NCBI GenBank assembly: GCA_013178015.1
Contig: JABLXR010000005.1
Span: 1 to 38,531 of the forward strand
Direction of reading: 5' to 3'
Source: Anaerolineae bacterium
GTDB lineage: Bacteria; Chloroflexota; Anaerolineae; DRVO01
DNA length: 38,531 nt
Below are positions 1 to 7,613 of the stretch, piece by piece. The position numbers and the translations under genes were made by a program. The notes beneath the pieces are model-generated. The model worked only from the letters and a program-made list of their open reading frames with translations, was not told where the DNA came from and did not search any database. Numbering within the stretch: position 1 is the first letter of the stretch; each line of letters opens with the position of its first letter.

Positions 1-1
1 G

Positions 2-769
2 GAGTTCGGGCCCATCTCGGGAGAGGACCTGGCCCACTGGGAGCGAGCTGTCCGCCGAGCCTTCGACGACACCGACCGAGCCACCATCGCCAACTTTGGG
101 GGCACCGGGTTCGGGGACATTGCCCTGGTGCCTGCCCCTTGGCTCAAGCACCCCAAGGGCATCCGGGACGTGGCCGAGTGGTACATGAGCACCGTCACTC
201 GCCGTGACTACGTCTACCGCGTCTTCGAACGTCAGGGCGAGATCGCCCTGGCCAACTTGGAGCGCATCCATCGGGTAGTGGGCGAGCGGGTCACCGTGGT
301 GAGGGTCACCGGCACCGACTTTGGGGCTCAGCAAGGTCCTTTCATCTCCCCCCAGTCTTACCGGGAGCTGTTCTACCCCTTCCACCGGGCGGTCAACGAT
401 TGGGTGCATGAGCACACCAATTGGAAGACCTTCATCCACTCCTGCGGCTCCGTGCGCGCCTTGTTGCCGGACTTCATCCGGGCCGGGTTCGACGTCTTGA
501 ATCCGGTGCAGTGTTCGGCGGCGGAGATGGATCCGGGGGAGCTCAAGCAGTGCTATGGGGAGGAGGTAGTGTTCTGGGGGGGTGGGGTAGACACCCAGCG
601 CACTTTGCCCTTTGGCACCCCGGAGGAGGTGCGTCGGGAGGTGCGGGAGCGGATGGAGACCTTCTCTCCTGGGGGAGGGTTCGTATTCGCCGCGGTGCAC
701 AACATCCAGGCTGGTGTGCCGGTGGAGAACCTCCTGGCGCTCTTCGATGCGGTGAGAGAGTGGCGATAG
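2..769 (+). CDS. Uroporphyrinogen decarboxylase (UroD)-family protein, 5' end outside window
   Basis: The reading frame is open from base 2 to the TAG at 767-769, so the gene starts upstream and at least 255 C-terminal residues are visible. It has the look of the UroD/MtaA/CmuA superfamily: a TDFGAQQGPFISP segment, then FIHSCGSVRALLP, whose Cys sits where corrinoid methyltransferases of this fold bind zinc, then a WGGGVDTQ strand and a terminal VHNIQAGVP segment. True HemE lacks the HxCG zinc site, so a role in methyl transfer to or from a corrinoid or thiol, or an uncharacterised degradative role, is more likely than heme synthesis. That is inference from motifs. No corrinoid protein gene is visible nearby, but the upstream side is cut off. 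The GTG at 128 is internal and not the start. Confidence 0.85.
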   Translation, partial: EFGPISGEDLAHWERAVRRAFDDTDRATIANFGGTGFGDIALVPAPWLKHPKGIRDVAEWYMSTVTRRDYVYRVFERQGEIALANLERIHRVVGERVTVVRVTGTDFGAQQGPFISPQSYRELFYPFHRAVNDWVHEHTNWKTFIHSCGSVRALLPDFIRAGFDVLNPVQCSAAEMDPGELKQCYGEEVVFWGGGVDTQRTLPFGTPEEVRREVRERMETFSPGGGFVFAAVHNIQAGVPVENLLALFDAVREWR

Positions 770-1479
770 TGGATGGCGGATCGCGGGCAGGGGGAAGTGG
801 CGGCGCCGGACGGGAGCACGTGCCCCCACCGGTCGCCATACGCCGCTCGCACCGCCTGCGAGGCGAGCTCCGCCAGCAGTTCGAGGCCATCTACCGGGAC
901 AGCTTCCCTCCGGAGCAGAGGGAGGACCTGGACCGCCTGGCAAGAAGGATCGCCCTCGGTCAGGCGGTGCTATACACCGCCCACGGCCCCTCGAAACTGG
1001 TTGGCTTCGCCCTCATCCTCCCCCTAGAGGTACAAGGGGTGTACCTCCTCGACTACCTGGCAGTGGACCCCGCCCATCGCGGCTGCGGTGTGGGCCGGTC
1101 GCTGCTGGGCCACGTGAAGGGCGCCCTGCGCCGGTGCCCCGGGGCCTCGGGGATCTTCATCGAGGTGGAGTCGGACGAGTGGGGGGCGGAGGCGGAGAGG
1201 GGTCTGCGCAGTCGGCGCATCGCCTTCTACAGGCGCAACGGCGCTGTGCCCCTGCCGCTGCGCTCGCATCTGCGCGTGCCAGCTCTGGCGGGCGGGGGTC
1301 ACCTGTACAGCAGGCTCCTCTGGGTGTCGCTTGGGGGGCCGCCGCCGAGGGGGGAACGGCTCAGGCAGTGCATCAGGTCCTTCTTCTCCCAGGCCTACGG
1401 CATGTCGCCGGAGGATGCTCTGGTGGCCGAAGCGCTGGGAGGCATCGGAGAGAACGAACCGGGGCCTACCTCGAGGTAG
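769..1479 (+). CDS. GNAT-family N-acetyltransferase
   Basis: A protein of about 236 aa. The acetyl-CoA-binding motif A is clear: a hydrophobic strand LLDYLAVDP followed by AHRGCGVGRSLL (the R/Q-x-x-G-x-G/A loop), and a later FYRRNGA segment typical of GNAT motif B. The N-terminal part (FEAIYRDSFPPEQREDLDRL) resembles GNAT proteins acting on small molecules or protein N-termini; the substrate cannot be told. A C-terminal tail of roughly 60 residues lies beyond the usual fold. The start is uncertain: GTG 769 overlaps the upstream stop codon and follows a purine-rich GAGAG; GTG 760 and GTG 820 (with GGGAG just upstream) are also possible. The stop lies inside the palindromic terminator shared with convergent rpsU. 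Confidence 0.8.
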   Translation: MDGGSRAGGSGGAGREHVPPPVAIRRSHRLRGELRQQFEAIYRDSFPPEQREDLDRLARRIALGQAVLYTAHGPSKLVGFALILPLEVQGVYLLDYLAVDPAHRGCGVGRSLLGHVKGALRRCPGASGIFIEVESDEWGAEAERGLRSRRIAFYRRNGAVPLPLRSHLRVPALAGGGHLYSRLLWVSLGGPPPRGERLRQCIRSFFSQAYGMSPEDALVAEALGGIGENEPGPTSR

Positions 1480-1489
1480 GCTCCGGTTC
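1456..1489. terminator. Bidirectional palindromic terminator between GNAT gene and rpsU
   Basis: Two 17-bp arms (1456-1472 and 1473-1489) form an almost perfect palindrome, with one mismatch and no loop spacer. It covers the stop codon of the GNAT gene and lies 26 bp past the end of the convergent rpsU gene. A hairpin in either transcript would be very stable. The downstream T-tract is weak on both strands, so the hairpin is directly visible while its terminator activity is inferred. Confidence 0.65.
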
Positions 1490-1514
1490 ATCTGTACTCG
1501 CGGAGGGCGCCGGG

Positions 1515-1727
1515 CTAGTAGCTCCGGGCGCGGCGCTCCTCCGCCTGGCGAGCTTTGCGGCGAGCCTTGCGGACGGCCTTGGCTTTGGCCAAGCGGTCTT
1601 TCTCTCCCTTGCTCACGTGCCAGCGACGCTTGCGCACTTCAGAGAGGATTCTCTCTCGCTGCACCTGCTTCCGGAACCGCTTGAGCAGCTGCTCCTGGGA
1701 CTCGCCGGGGCGACGCTCTACGCGCAT
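1515..1727 (-). CDS. rpsU: 30S ribosomal protein S21
   Basis: A 70-aa, very basic protein, the normal length for bacterial S21. The N-terminal half has the family pattern of a short strand, GESQEQLLKRFRKQV, then helices rich in Arg/Lys (RRWHVSKGEKDR). It ends in a poly-basic helix of RKARRKARQAEERR type. S21 joins the 30S subunit late and affects recognition of mRNA leaders. The ATG at 1727 is preceded by a strong AGGGGGTGAG ribosome binding site. A plausible promoter lies about 70 bp upstream. The gene is monocistronic here, not next to dnaG or rpoD. Confidence 0.93.
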   Translation of the reverse strand: MRVERRPGESQEQLLKRFRKQVQRERILSEVRKRRWHVSKGEKDRLAKAKAVRKARRKARQAEERRARSY

Positions 1728-1800
1728 GTAAATCTCACCCCCTAACTGACCAGGATACGCGGGGCAAAGACGCTTTCACCCTGCCGCGGTCTTAACTTTG

Positions 1801-1830
1801 ATCATACCACATATTAGCCCCACGGCTCAA
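1801..1830 (-). promoter_or_regulatory. Putative sigma70-type promoter of rpsU
   Basis: On the minus strand, TTGAGC (1825-1830) and TATGAT (1801-1806) are separated by 18 bp, giving a leader of about 65-70 nt before rpsU. The match is fair at both boxes and it is in the right place, but it has no experimental support. Confidence 0.4.
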
Positions 1831-1850
1831 CGTAGAGCCCAGACGCGTAG

Positions 1851-2065
1851 GGCGTTGTCGAAGTCCTGTGCCAAGCCAGCAGAGATGGGTACCGGAGAAT
1901 ACTGCGGGCGAACACAAGGTTCGCCCCTACGGCTGGGGGGTTGCCGAAGTGCTGGGGCAGGCCACCAGAGATGGGTACCGGAGACACTGCGGGCGAACAC
2001 GAGGTTCGCCCCAAGGCTAGGGCGTTGTCGAAGTGCTGGGGCAGGCCACCAGAGATGACTATCGG
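1851..2065. repeat. Repeat family A: three imperfect direct copies, period 84-86 bp
   Basis: The phrase TTGTCGAAGTGCTGGGGCAG recurs at about 1855, 1941 and 2025 with slight changes, so a unit of about 85 bp is repeated nearly three times. Two of the units carry an inverted repeat, GGGCGAAC-(ACAAG or ACGAG)-GTTCGCCC, at 1906-1926 and 1991-2011. Another copy of this palindrome, with extra internal sequence, lies at 36298-36345. No convincing ORF explains the region. It looks like an intergenic dispersed repeat that has been tandemly duplicated. Confidence 0.8.
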
Positions 2066-2721
2066 AGCCAGGCTGGGCGCTATCGGGGGCTACATCGCCT
2101 CTGTTCCCTGCCTGCTCGCTGGCCGGCGGTGGTTGCTGGCTCGACTGTGAGAAAGCCCTACCAGAAGCGAGCAAAGGGCGTTACTGGGCGATCCCGCTCA
2201 GGTCCTCTGCTGTTCCGCCCTTGACGCAGAGGCGCCCATCCTGGTAGGGGCGCCGCCTTGCCCTGCCGCACCATGGTGCATCGTGGCCTGGCAGACTGCC
2301 GCACCGCGGCTTGCGGTACTCAGGAGCACCCCGGAGCTAGAGCCGGCAAGGCAAGCAGTCCGGTCGGCCTGGGGAGCAAGACGACGGCGTCCCGGCGGGC
2401 TGAGGCCGCTCTTGGGTAGTCAGCACCCCCAGGTGCGGCAGCATCCAGATGCCTACGCAGGCTGTTGGAGCTCAGTGGGGCGTCGGCGCGCGAACTCCTC
2501 TGACGATATCGAGCCCCGAGCCACTAGGAGGCGGAGCTGGCCCCTGTGCTTCATACCGGGGAGGCTCCCGGCTGGTAGTGAGACTCGGCCAGGCCGCCAA
2601 GACAGGCTTGGCTCGCTGTGGCCTGGCCGTTCATGAGCGGGCGCGTGAATGCGCCCAGCCACCGATCCTGAGCGGTTGCGCCCCAAGGTGTCCCAGGACG
2701 GCGGCTGCCCCGGCCCGCCGT
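2066..2721. other. Gene-free stretch with degenerate palindromes
   Basis: I see no supportable gene; the open frames here are short or low-quality. Visible structure is a palindrome GGCGCCC-(10 nt)-GGGCGCC at 2231-2254, a second around CACCATGGTG near 2269, and a degenerate copy of repeat family C at 2478-2510. The composition resembles the other repeat-rich gaps in this window. Confidence 0.5.
2478..2510 (+). repeat. Degenerate copy of repeat family C
   Basis: The sequence GGGCGTCGGCGCGCGAACTC followed by CTCTGACG matches the core of the 36-bp unit found three times at 3491-3657, with several substitutions. Confidence 0.55.
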
Positions 2722-3090
2722 TCAGGCCGCCCCGAAGGCCTGCTTTGCCTCCGGCTGGAGCAGGTACCATATGATCAGGGCCCCGATGACGGTCCAGATG
2801 GGGAAGCCCAGCAGTGAGATCACCGCCAGGATGATAGCTCCCCACCGACCCCAGTCTCTCAGTTGCCAGAGACCGATGCCCACCGCCAAGTAGGCCACGG
2901 CCAGAATGAGGGCGATCAGCAGGCCGAAGCCGACTGCGAATAGCCCGAAGATTGCCCCCGGGTCGTTGGCGGCAAAGAGGATGGGCAGCACGGCAAACAG
3001 CACTATGGCCAGGCTGCCCAGGAAGAAGAGCGCGCTCATCACGAAGTGGTAGATAGCGGTTATGCTCACGCCGTCGGGTCTTCTCTGCAT
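2722..3090 (-). CDS. Small integral membrane protein of unknown function
   Basis: A 122-aa protein starting at ATG 3090, chosen because GGAGGTG lies 6 bp upstream; a longer frame to 3216 has no ribosome binding site and its extra residues look non-coding. About four hydrophobic segments follow a short polar N-terminus (MQRRPDGVSITAIYHF). Between TM3 and TM4 there is a WQLRDWGRWGAI motif, which is common in small bacterial membrane proteins of unclear role. The C-terminus (YLLQPEAKQAFGAA) is polar. There is no gene partner: both flanks are repeat-rich gaps. Function unknown. Confidence 0.75.
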   Translation of the reverse strand: MQRRPDGVSITAIYHFVMSALFFLGSLAIVLFAVLPILFAANDPGAIFGLFAVGFGLLIALILAVAYLAVGIGLWQLRDWGRWGAIILAVISLLGFPIWTVIGALIIWYLLQPEAKQAFGAA

Positions 3091-3490
3091 GCCACACCTC
3101 CAGACCAATCGCTGCAGACCAACGCTTGCCATTATGCCACACTTCGTGTCATGTGTTGACCGCGTCCGGTTCCAGAGGAGGGGCACTCCTGCCCCGGGGA
3201 TGGCAGGAGCCCGCATCCGACAGCGGCCTCGGGGTTAGCTCATGGCTCCTGAAGGCGCGCCTTTACAGCCTGCGTTGCTTTCCCTATAGTGTTCCCAACA
3301 CGTAGCTATGAGAGCTCAGGATCGGCGGAACGAGTGTGTTCAGATGGCAGTCGCAGGGAGTAGACCCGCGTAAGCGCATTCTACACAGGCCTCCAGGGCC
3401 CGCTCTTCGGCCGGCTACGAGGACAAGGCGATGTGGTTCAGCTCCTTCCTGAGGAGTGAGCGCCCCGGGCTCGGCGAGCCGGTGGAGGCA
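3091..3490. other. Gene-free stretch upstream of repeat array C
   Basis: No supportable gene. A long minus-strand frame (3284-4354) crosses it but reads antisense through the real secreted-protein gene and through the repeats, so it is rejected. The last 40 bases (about 3451-3490) already resemble a divergent repeat-C spacer. Confidence 0.5.
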
Positions 3491-3657
3491 TGGCGCGCGT
3501 GGGCGCGCGCACTCCTCGGACGGAGGTACGCCAAGCGCGGCGAGCAAGTGGGAGTATAGCGCGCGTGGGCGCGCGCACTCCTCGGACGGAGGGTGCACCA
3601 GGCGCGATGGGCCGGTGGAAGCATGGCGCGCGTGGGCGCGCACTCCTCCTAGAGAGG
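3491..3657 (+). repeat. Repeat family C: tandem array, three copies, 66-67 bp period
   Basis: A 36-bp unit occurs at 3491-3526 and again identically or nearly so at 3557-3592; a shortened version lies at 3624-3657. Its core is GCGCGCGTGGGCGCGCGCAC followed by TCCTCGGACGGAGG. The intervening 30-31 bp segments are related to each other (each ends in a GGTGGAGGCA or GTGGGAGTA type phrase). This is therefore a tandem repeat of about 66 bp and not a set of unique spacers. Isolated copies lie at 2478, 7181 (inverted), 7335 (inverted) and 7614. Confidence 0.85.
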
Positions 3658-3820
3658 GTGGAGCTGGAATGCAGCCGGGGCCTGCTCTCGCAATCTGAGC
3701 GCAGCGAAGGACCTGAGCGGCAGTGGCCGTCTCAGGACCCATCCCTGCCGATCCTGAGGTGTGGCGCTTAGCCGACAGCGTGATGTCAGCCTTCGGTGTC
3801 GTAAGGCGAAGGAGTTGGAA

Positions 3821-5461
3821 ATGCGCGCCAATGTTGTTGTCGATGCTGTCCGTTCCCGTGCTATTCGTCTCTATTGCGGCCTTCTCATCTTGGCTCTCGC
3901 CGCTACGCCGCTGGGGGCCGTGGCGCAGGACGCCGAGACCGATGCCCCGCTGGAGCCCGCCGTCCATGAGGGGGCCGACGAGGTCGTCCTCATCAACCGC
4001 AACGACGGCCGTGTTGTGATCCAAGACTTCGCCGTCGAGCCCGGCACAGCGGATCTCACTGGCAAGTACGACATCTTCGGCGGGCCCTACTACGACGTGG
4101 CCGCCGGAGACTTTGACGGCAATGGTCGGCGGGAGATCGTGGTGATCGGCGGACTGGCGGTCACCCAGCCTGGACCCATCCTCAACGTGTGGGACCCGGT
4201 GGCCCTGCGCGCTGGCGAGCCCCAACTGCCGAATCTCTCCGTGAACGTCAGCCCCAACGTCTGGACCCACGTGGCCGTCGGCGACATCAACCACGATGGG
4301 CGAGACAAGATCGTCGCCATACGTACCGCCGATGAAGGCATCATACGGGCCCACATCGTCGCCTTCGGGTTCGACCCCGGCACCGGCCAGTGGCGACCCA
4401 GCCCCCTATGGGACCTGCCTACCGCCGGCGGCTTCGTGGACCTAGACGTAGGTGACTTCGACGGCGACGGCGCGGACGACGTCATTCTGGCCCGCGAGGG
4501 CCGCATCATCATCGTCAACGATGGCGAGGCTCCCACCGTCACCCACTTCCAGGCCGAGATCGGTACCCTATCCAGCTGGACTAGGGCCAAAGTGGGCAAC
4601 ATTGACGGTGTGGGCACCCCGGAACTGGTGCTCCTCCGACCGCAGCCTGCCCTCTCGGATGGTGTGCCCGCCGCCGTGCTGGCTATCCACCCCACTGGAG
4701 TCTCAACCTGGACCGACGTGGCCCGCTGGGGATTCACTGACCCGCCGGTAGACATAAGGCTGAGTGACATCAACACCGACGGAGTGCCCGAAGTGATTGC
4801 CCTCACCACCGGGGCCGGTGCCTCCATCTACACCCTCAACCCTCGCCTGCCCGCGGAGGCCGGTGGCATAGAGGACCGGCTTCTCATCGGCGACAACCTG
4901 TGGGGTCCGGTGCTCCGCCTGGGCGACGCCAACGGCGATGGGCGGCCGGAGCGTATGCTGGTGGAGCGCAACGGGACCTTTCTGCGAGTCTGGGACTACT
5001 ATCCCGGCGGGGGCACCGCGGACGTTGTGGGCAACGGGCCCTATTGGCGGAACTTCGTCGCCGCTAACCTGGACGGACCGGGCGTCCAGCTTCGGCCGCG
5101 CCTGAGGGTTCCGGATTACGTCAGCCTCTTCTATCACTTGAGCGCGGCAAGGGGCACGTCGGAGACCATAGCGATAGAGAACGTGGGCAGCGGTTCCTTC
5201 AACTGGATCGCGGTGATGGGCGCCTGCCCCTGGCTCAACGCCTCTCGCCTGGTGGGTACGGCCGGACAGACCATCACCTTCAGTGTCGTGAGCGCCTTTC
5301 TCCCTGGCACCACGCCTGGTACCACTGCCACCTGTCCGGTAGGTGTGCAGGCCACCGCCACGGACGGAGGTATCGTCTTGGAGAACAACCAGGCGGTCAC
5401 GGTATCGCTTCTGCTGGTCTCCAACCTGCGGACCACGCGTCTGCCTCTGGTATTCCGTTAG
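3821..5461 (+). CDS. Secreted FG-GAP/VCBS-repeat beta-propeller-like protein
   Basis: A 546-aa protein starting at ATG 3821 with AAGGAG about 7 bp upstream. An N-terminal signal peptide is visible (hydrophobic LYCGLLILALAATPLGAVAQ, cleavage likely after AVA). At least six calcium-binding-like FG-GAP blades follow: GDFDGNGRREIVVIG, VGDINHDGRDKIVAI, VGDFDGDGADDVILA, VGNIDGVGTPELVLL, SDINTDGVPEVIAL and GDANGDGRPERMLV. The last 140 residues form an immunoglobulin-like/BACON-like region (AIENVGSGSFNWIAV ... CPWLNAS). The protein ends in RTTRLPLVFR, a tail resembling the YLPLV-type ends I recall from many secreted Chloroflexota proteins. A cell-surface binding or adhesion role is likely; no catalytic residues were recognised. 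Confidence 0.85.
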   Translation: MRANVVVDAVRSRAIRLYCGLLILALAATPLGAVAQDAETDAPLEPAVHEGADEVVLINRNDGRVVIQDFAVEPGTADLTGKYDIFGGPYYDVAAGDFDGNGRREIVVIGGLAVTQPGPILNVWDPVALRAGEPQLPNLSVNVSPNVWTHVAVGDINHDGRDKIVAIRTADEGIIRAHIVAFGFDPGTGQWRPSPLWDLPTAGGFVDLDVGDFDGDGADDVILAREGRIIIVNDGEAPTVTHFQAEIGTLSSWTRAKVGNIDGVGTPELVLLRPQPALSDGVPAAVLAIHPTGVSTWTDVARWGFTDPPVDIRLSDINTDGVPEVIALTTGAGASIYTLNPRLPAEAGGIEDRLLIGDNLWGPVLRLGDANGDGRPERMLVERNGTFLRVWDYYPGGGTADVVGNGPYWRNFVAANLDGPGVQLRPRLRVPDYVSLFYHLSAARGTSETIAIENVGSGSFNWIAVMGACPWLNASRLVGTAGQTITFSVVSAFLPGTTPGTTATCPVGVQATATDGGIVLENNQAVTVSLLLVSNLRTTRLPLVFR

Positions 5462-5498
5462 TGTCCGGACGATAACCAACAAGAAAGAGGAGTTAGTG

Positions 5499-5660
5499 AT
5501 GGCCAAGCATTTTCAGTGTGGTTACTGCGACTACGTTGCCCGAGGCGAGACGGACGAGGAGGTCCTTGCCGACATCGCCCGACACAACCGCGAGGCGCAC
5601 GACATGCAGATGACGGAGGAAGTGCGCCAGCGCGTCCTCGCCGGCATCGAGGAGGAGTAA
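5499..5660 (+). CDS. DUF1059-type small protein, probable metal binder
   Basis: A 53-aa protein, ATG 5499, with AAAGAGGAG 6-7 bp upstream; longer frames are not supported. The sequence has the DUF1059 pattern: a Cys pair (FQCGYCDYVARGETDEEV) followed by DIARHNREAHDM, where Cys and His residues could hold a metal. The family is described as small metal-binding proteins of unknown function and is found widely in bacteria and archaea. It lies 37 bp after the secreted-protein gene and is followed by a hairpin terminator, so it could be transcribed with it. Confidence 0.8.
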   Translation: MAKHFQCGYCDYVARGETDEEVLADIARHNREAHDMQMTEEVRQRVLAGIEEE

Positions 5661-5680
5661 CCCGCACCACCAGTATTGCC

Positions 5681-5712
5681 GGAGGATCGGGAACCTCGTT
5701 CTCCGATCCTCC
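5681..5712 (+). terminator. Hairpin terminator after the DUF1059 gene
   Basis: Perfect 10-bp arms, GGAGGATCGG (5681-5690) and CCGATCCTCC (5703-5712), with a 12-nt loop, begin 20 bp after the stop codon. The following T-run is weak (GCGTTCCT). Termination is likely from position and stability. Confidence 0.6.
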
Positions 5713-5743
5713 GCGTTCCTAGGCAGGCGCTTCCTCACCCTGA

Positions 5744-5749
5744 TACAAT
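5744..5749 (+). promoter_or_regulatory. Putative -10 element (TGATACAAT) of the aldo/keto reductase gene
   Basis: An extended -10-like TGATACAAT followed by GCGG lies 32 bp before the start codon and just after the preceding terminator. No good -35 box is visible. The same TACAAT-plus-G/C pattern precedes three other genes in the window (15538, 20584, 27264). Confidence 0.4.
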
Positions 5750-5781
5750 GCGGCCAACCCTGGCATCAGCAGGAGCAGCTA

Positions 5782-6771
5782 ATGCAGTACCGTCGATTGG
5801 GGCGCACCGACCTGACCGTCTCCGTTCTAGGCCTGGGTTGCTGGGCGTTCGGAGGTGGTCCCTACTGGGGCGACCGCGACGAAGGGAGATCCATCGAGAC
5901 TATCAGGACTGCCTTCGAGGTGGGGGTCAACTTCTTCGATACCGCCGAAGGCTACGGCGATGGTCACTCGGAGGCCGTACTGGGCCGCGCCCTGGTCGGG
6001 CGCCGTCAACAGGCCATCATAGCCACCAAAGTGAGTTCCGGACACTTGGCTGCCGAGGACCTGCGGCGCGCTTGCGAGGCCAGCCTACGCCGGCTACAGA
6101 CCGACTACATAGACCTGTACCAGATTCACTGGCCCAGCCGAGAGGTCCCCATGGAAGAGACCCTGGCGACTCTGAAGGGCTTGCGGGATGAGGGCAAAGT
6201 CCGGGCGCTCGGAGTGAGCAACTTCGGGCCCCAAGACCTGCGCGAAGCCCTCTCGGTAGGGCGGATCGAGTCCAATCAGCTGCCTTACTCGTTGCTGTGG
6301 CGGGCTATCGAGTACGAGATCCAGGACCTTTGCCTGGCGAACGACGTGAGCATCCTGTGCTACAGCCCTCTGGCTCAGGGGCTGCTCACCGGGCGATGGC
6401 GGACCGCTGACGAGGTGCCTCAGGGCCGCGCTGTCACCCGATTCTACTCCTGCGAGCGTCCCGGAGTGCGCCACGGCGAGCCAGGGGTGGAGGCGGAGAC
6501 GTTTGAGGCCATAGCCGAGATCGAGCGAATCGCGAACGAGTTGGCCGAGCCCATGGCCAACCTGGCTCTGGCCTGGCTACAGCATCAGCCTGGCGTTGCC
6601 TCGGTACTGGCCGGCGCTGGCAGTCCGGCTCAGCTGCGGATGAACGCCCAGGCAGCCGACCTGAAGCTGGATGCGGACGTCCTGGATCGCCTCGACCAGG
6701 CGACCCAGGGGCTCAAGGCTCGGTTGGGGCCAAACCCCGACATGTGGCAATCGACGTCGCGCTATCGCTAG
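5782..6771 (+). CDS. Aldo/keto reductase
   Basis: A 329-aa NAD(P)H-dependent oxidoreductase of the AKR superfamily, of normal length. The catalytic tetrad is visible: Asp and Tyr in NFFDTAEGYGDG, Lys in IIATKVSSG, and His in DLYQIHWP. The N-terminus MQYRRLGRTDLTVSVLGLG and the GVSNFGPQDL and YSPLAQGLLTGRW segments are typical of the AKR subgroup that reduces aldehydes and keto sugars. The start has AGGAG nearby upstream. It appears monocistronic, with the terminator of the previous gene 70 bp upstream and a small unknown gene 55 bp downstream. The substrate cannot be inferred. Confidence 0.92.
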   Translation: MQYRRLGRTDLTVSVLGLGCWAFGGGPYWGDRDEGRSIETIRTAFEVGVNFFDTAEGYGDGHSEAVLGRALVGRRQQAIIATKVSSGHLAAEDLRRACEASLRRLQTDYIDLYQIHWPSREVPMEETLATLKGLRDEGKVRALGVSNFGPQDLREALSVGRIESNQLPYSLLWRAIEYEIQDLCLANDVSILCYSPLAQGLLTGRWRTADEVPQGRAVTRFYSCERPGVRHGEPGVEAETFEAIAEIERIANELAEPMANLALAWLQHQPGVASVLAGAGSPAQLRMNAQAADLKLDADVLDRLDQATQGLKARLGPNPDMWQSTSRYR

Positions 6772-6825
6772 ATCCGCCCCGGCCACACCTCCGGTACGGG
6801 AGGAAGTGTCAGCGAGGTGGCAAAC

Positions 6826-7080
6826 ATGGGCCGCAACCGAGACTACCTGCCCGAAGGCATCGAGGTGCCGGAGACGTTTGCCGGCGAAGAACGACTGCGC
6901 CAGTGGTTCATCACCGGGGTGCACGACGGCATAGACGAGATGGGCCTGCCCAGCGAGAACGGCTTCAGTCACAGCCACGAGCCCGATGCCTGGCAGGCGT
7001 ATCGGGCCGGGTATGAAGCGGGGCGGCGCTGGCGCCGCGAACCTCCTGACACCCTCATGGAGGAAGACGAGCCTCGCTAG
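6826..7080 (+). CDS. Hypothetical 84-aa acidic protein
   Basis: Not a recognised family. ATG 6826 is chosen over GTG 6817 because GAGGTGG (6814-6820) is a good ribosome binding site for it. The protein is polar, with no signal peptide or membrane segment. It has alternating aromatic and acidic stretches: RQWFITGVHDGIDEMG, HSHEPDAWQAYRAGYEAG and a charged end (RRWRREPPDTLMEEDEPR). The spacing of Trp, Tyr and Gly suggests a small folded helical domain. It lies 55 bp after the aldo/keto reductase gene and may share its transcript. Confidence 0.65.
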   Translation: MGRNRDYLPEGIEVPETFAGEERLRQWFITGVHDGIDEMGLPSENGFSHSHEPDAWQAYRAGYEAGRRWRREPPDTLMEEDEPR

Positions 7081-7180
7081 TACGCGCGCCTGGCGGGGGT
7101 GCGCCTGCCCTACCACTGGAAGTCGGGCCGCGGCACTCCGGCCTGCGTGGCTTTCTCCCAGGCCCACGCTCGCAGATGCC

Positions 7181-7210
7181 CGAGGAGTTGGCGCGCCTAG
7201 GCGCGCAAGG
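7181..7210 (-). repeat. Inverted copy of repeat family C
   Basis: CGAGGAGTTGGCGCGCCTAG then GCGCGCAAGG reads, on the minus strand, as the repeat-C core with several changes. The central GGCGCGCC plus CTAGGCGCGC is itself palindromic. Confidence 0.55.
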
Positions 7211-7334
7211 GCCCCAGCACCAAACGGTCCCGCGTGAGTACCTGAGGATGCCGACGCTTCGGAAGTGGCTTGCGCGCACCAGGCCGCAACACCTTGCTCG
7301 GCCGGCCGGACGGGCTCCGCGCTTCGCCAAATCT

Positions 7335-7360
7335 CGAGGAGTTCGCGCGCCCACGCGCGA
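7335..7360 (-). repeat. Inverted copy of repeat family C
   Basis: CGAGGAGTTCGCGCGCCCAC then GCGCGA is the reverse complement of the repeat-C core (GCGCGTGGGCGCGCGNACTC plus CTCG) with very few changes. This is the closest isolated match to the array at 3491-3657. Confidence 0.75.
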
Positions 7361-7613
7361 GAGGGTCGTGGCGGGCTGCTGCTCTGCCCGGGCTCGCCTC
7401 GCTGAGCTTGAGTGGCTGCGCCCCCAGTTGGCAGAAGCTTGGGACCGAGGGGACGAGTGGATTGGGCAGGCAGTCCTGTGAGGCACACCCGAGTCAGGTG
7501 GCTTCTTCACAGGCTGTCAGGGCAGGCTCTCTGCCCAGTTGGGAGGGGGAGGCGATAGCACTCAGGTGCCACTTGAGGAGTCAGCGGCCCAGGCGTGGTA
7601 GGCACGCGGAGAC

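Noticed and set aside
421-768. 5' extension of the GNAT frame
   Set aside because: It overlaps the UroD-family gene in another frame and is Gly/Trp-rich shadow sequence.
3491-3657. CRISPR array
   Set aside because: The segments between repeats are related to each other, only three units exist, there are no cas genes, and isolated copies occur elsewhere.
3284-4354. Minus-strand ORF of 356 aa
   Set aside because: It runs antisense to the secreted-protein gene and through the repeat array; its apparent protein repeats are just the DNA repeats.
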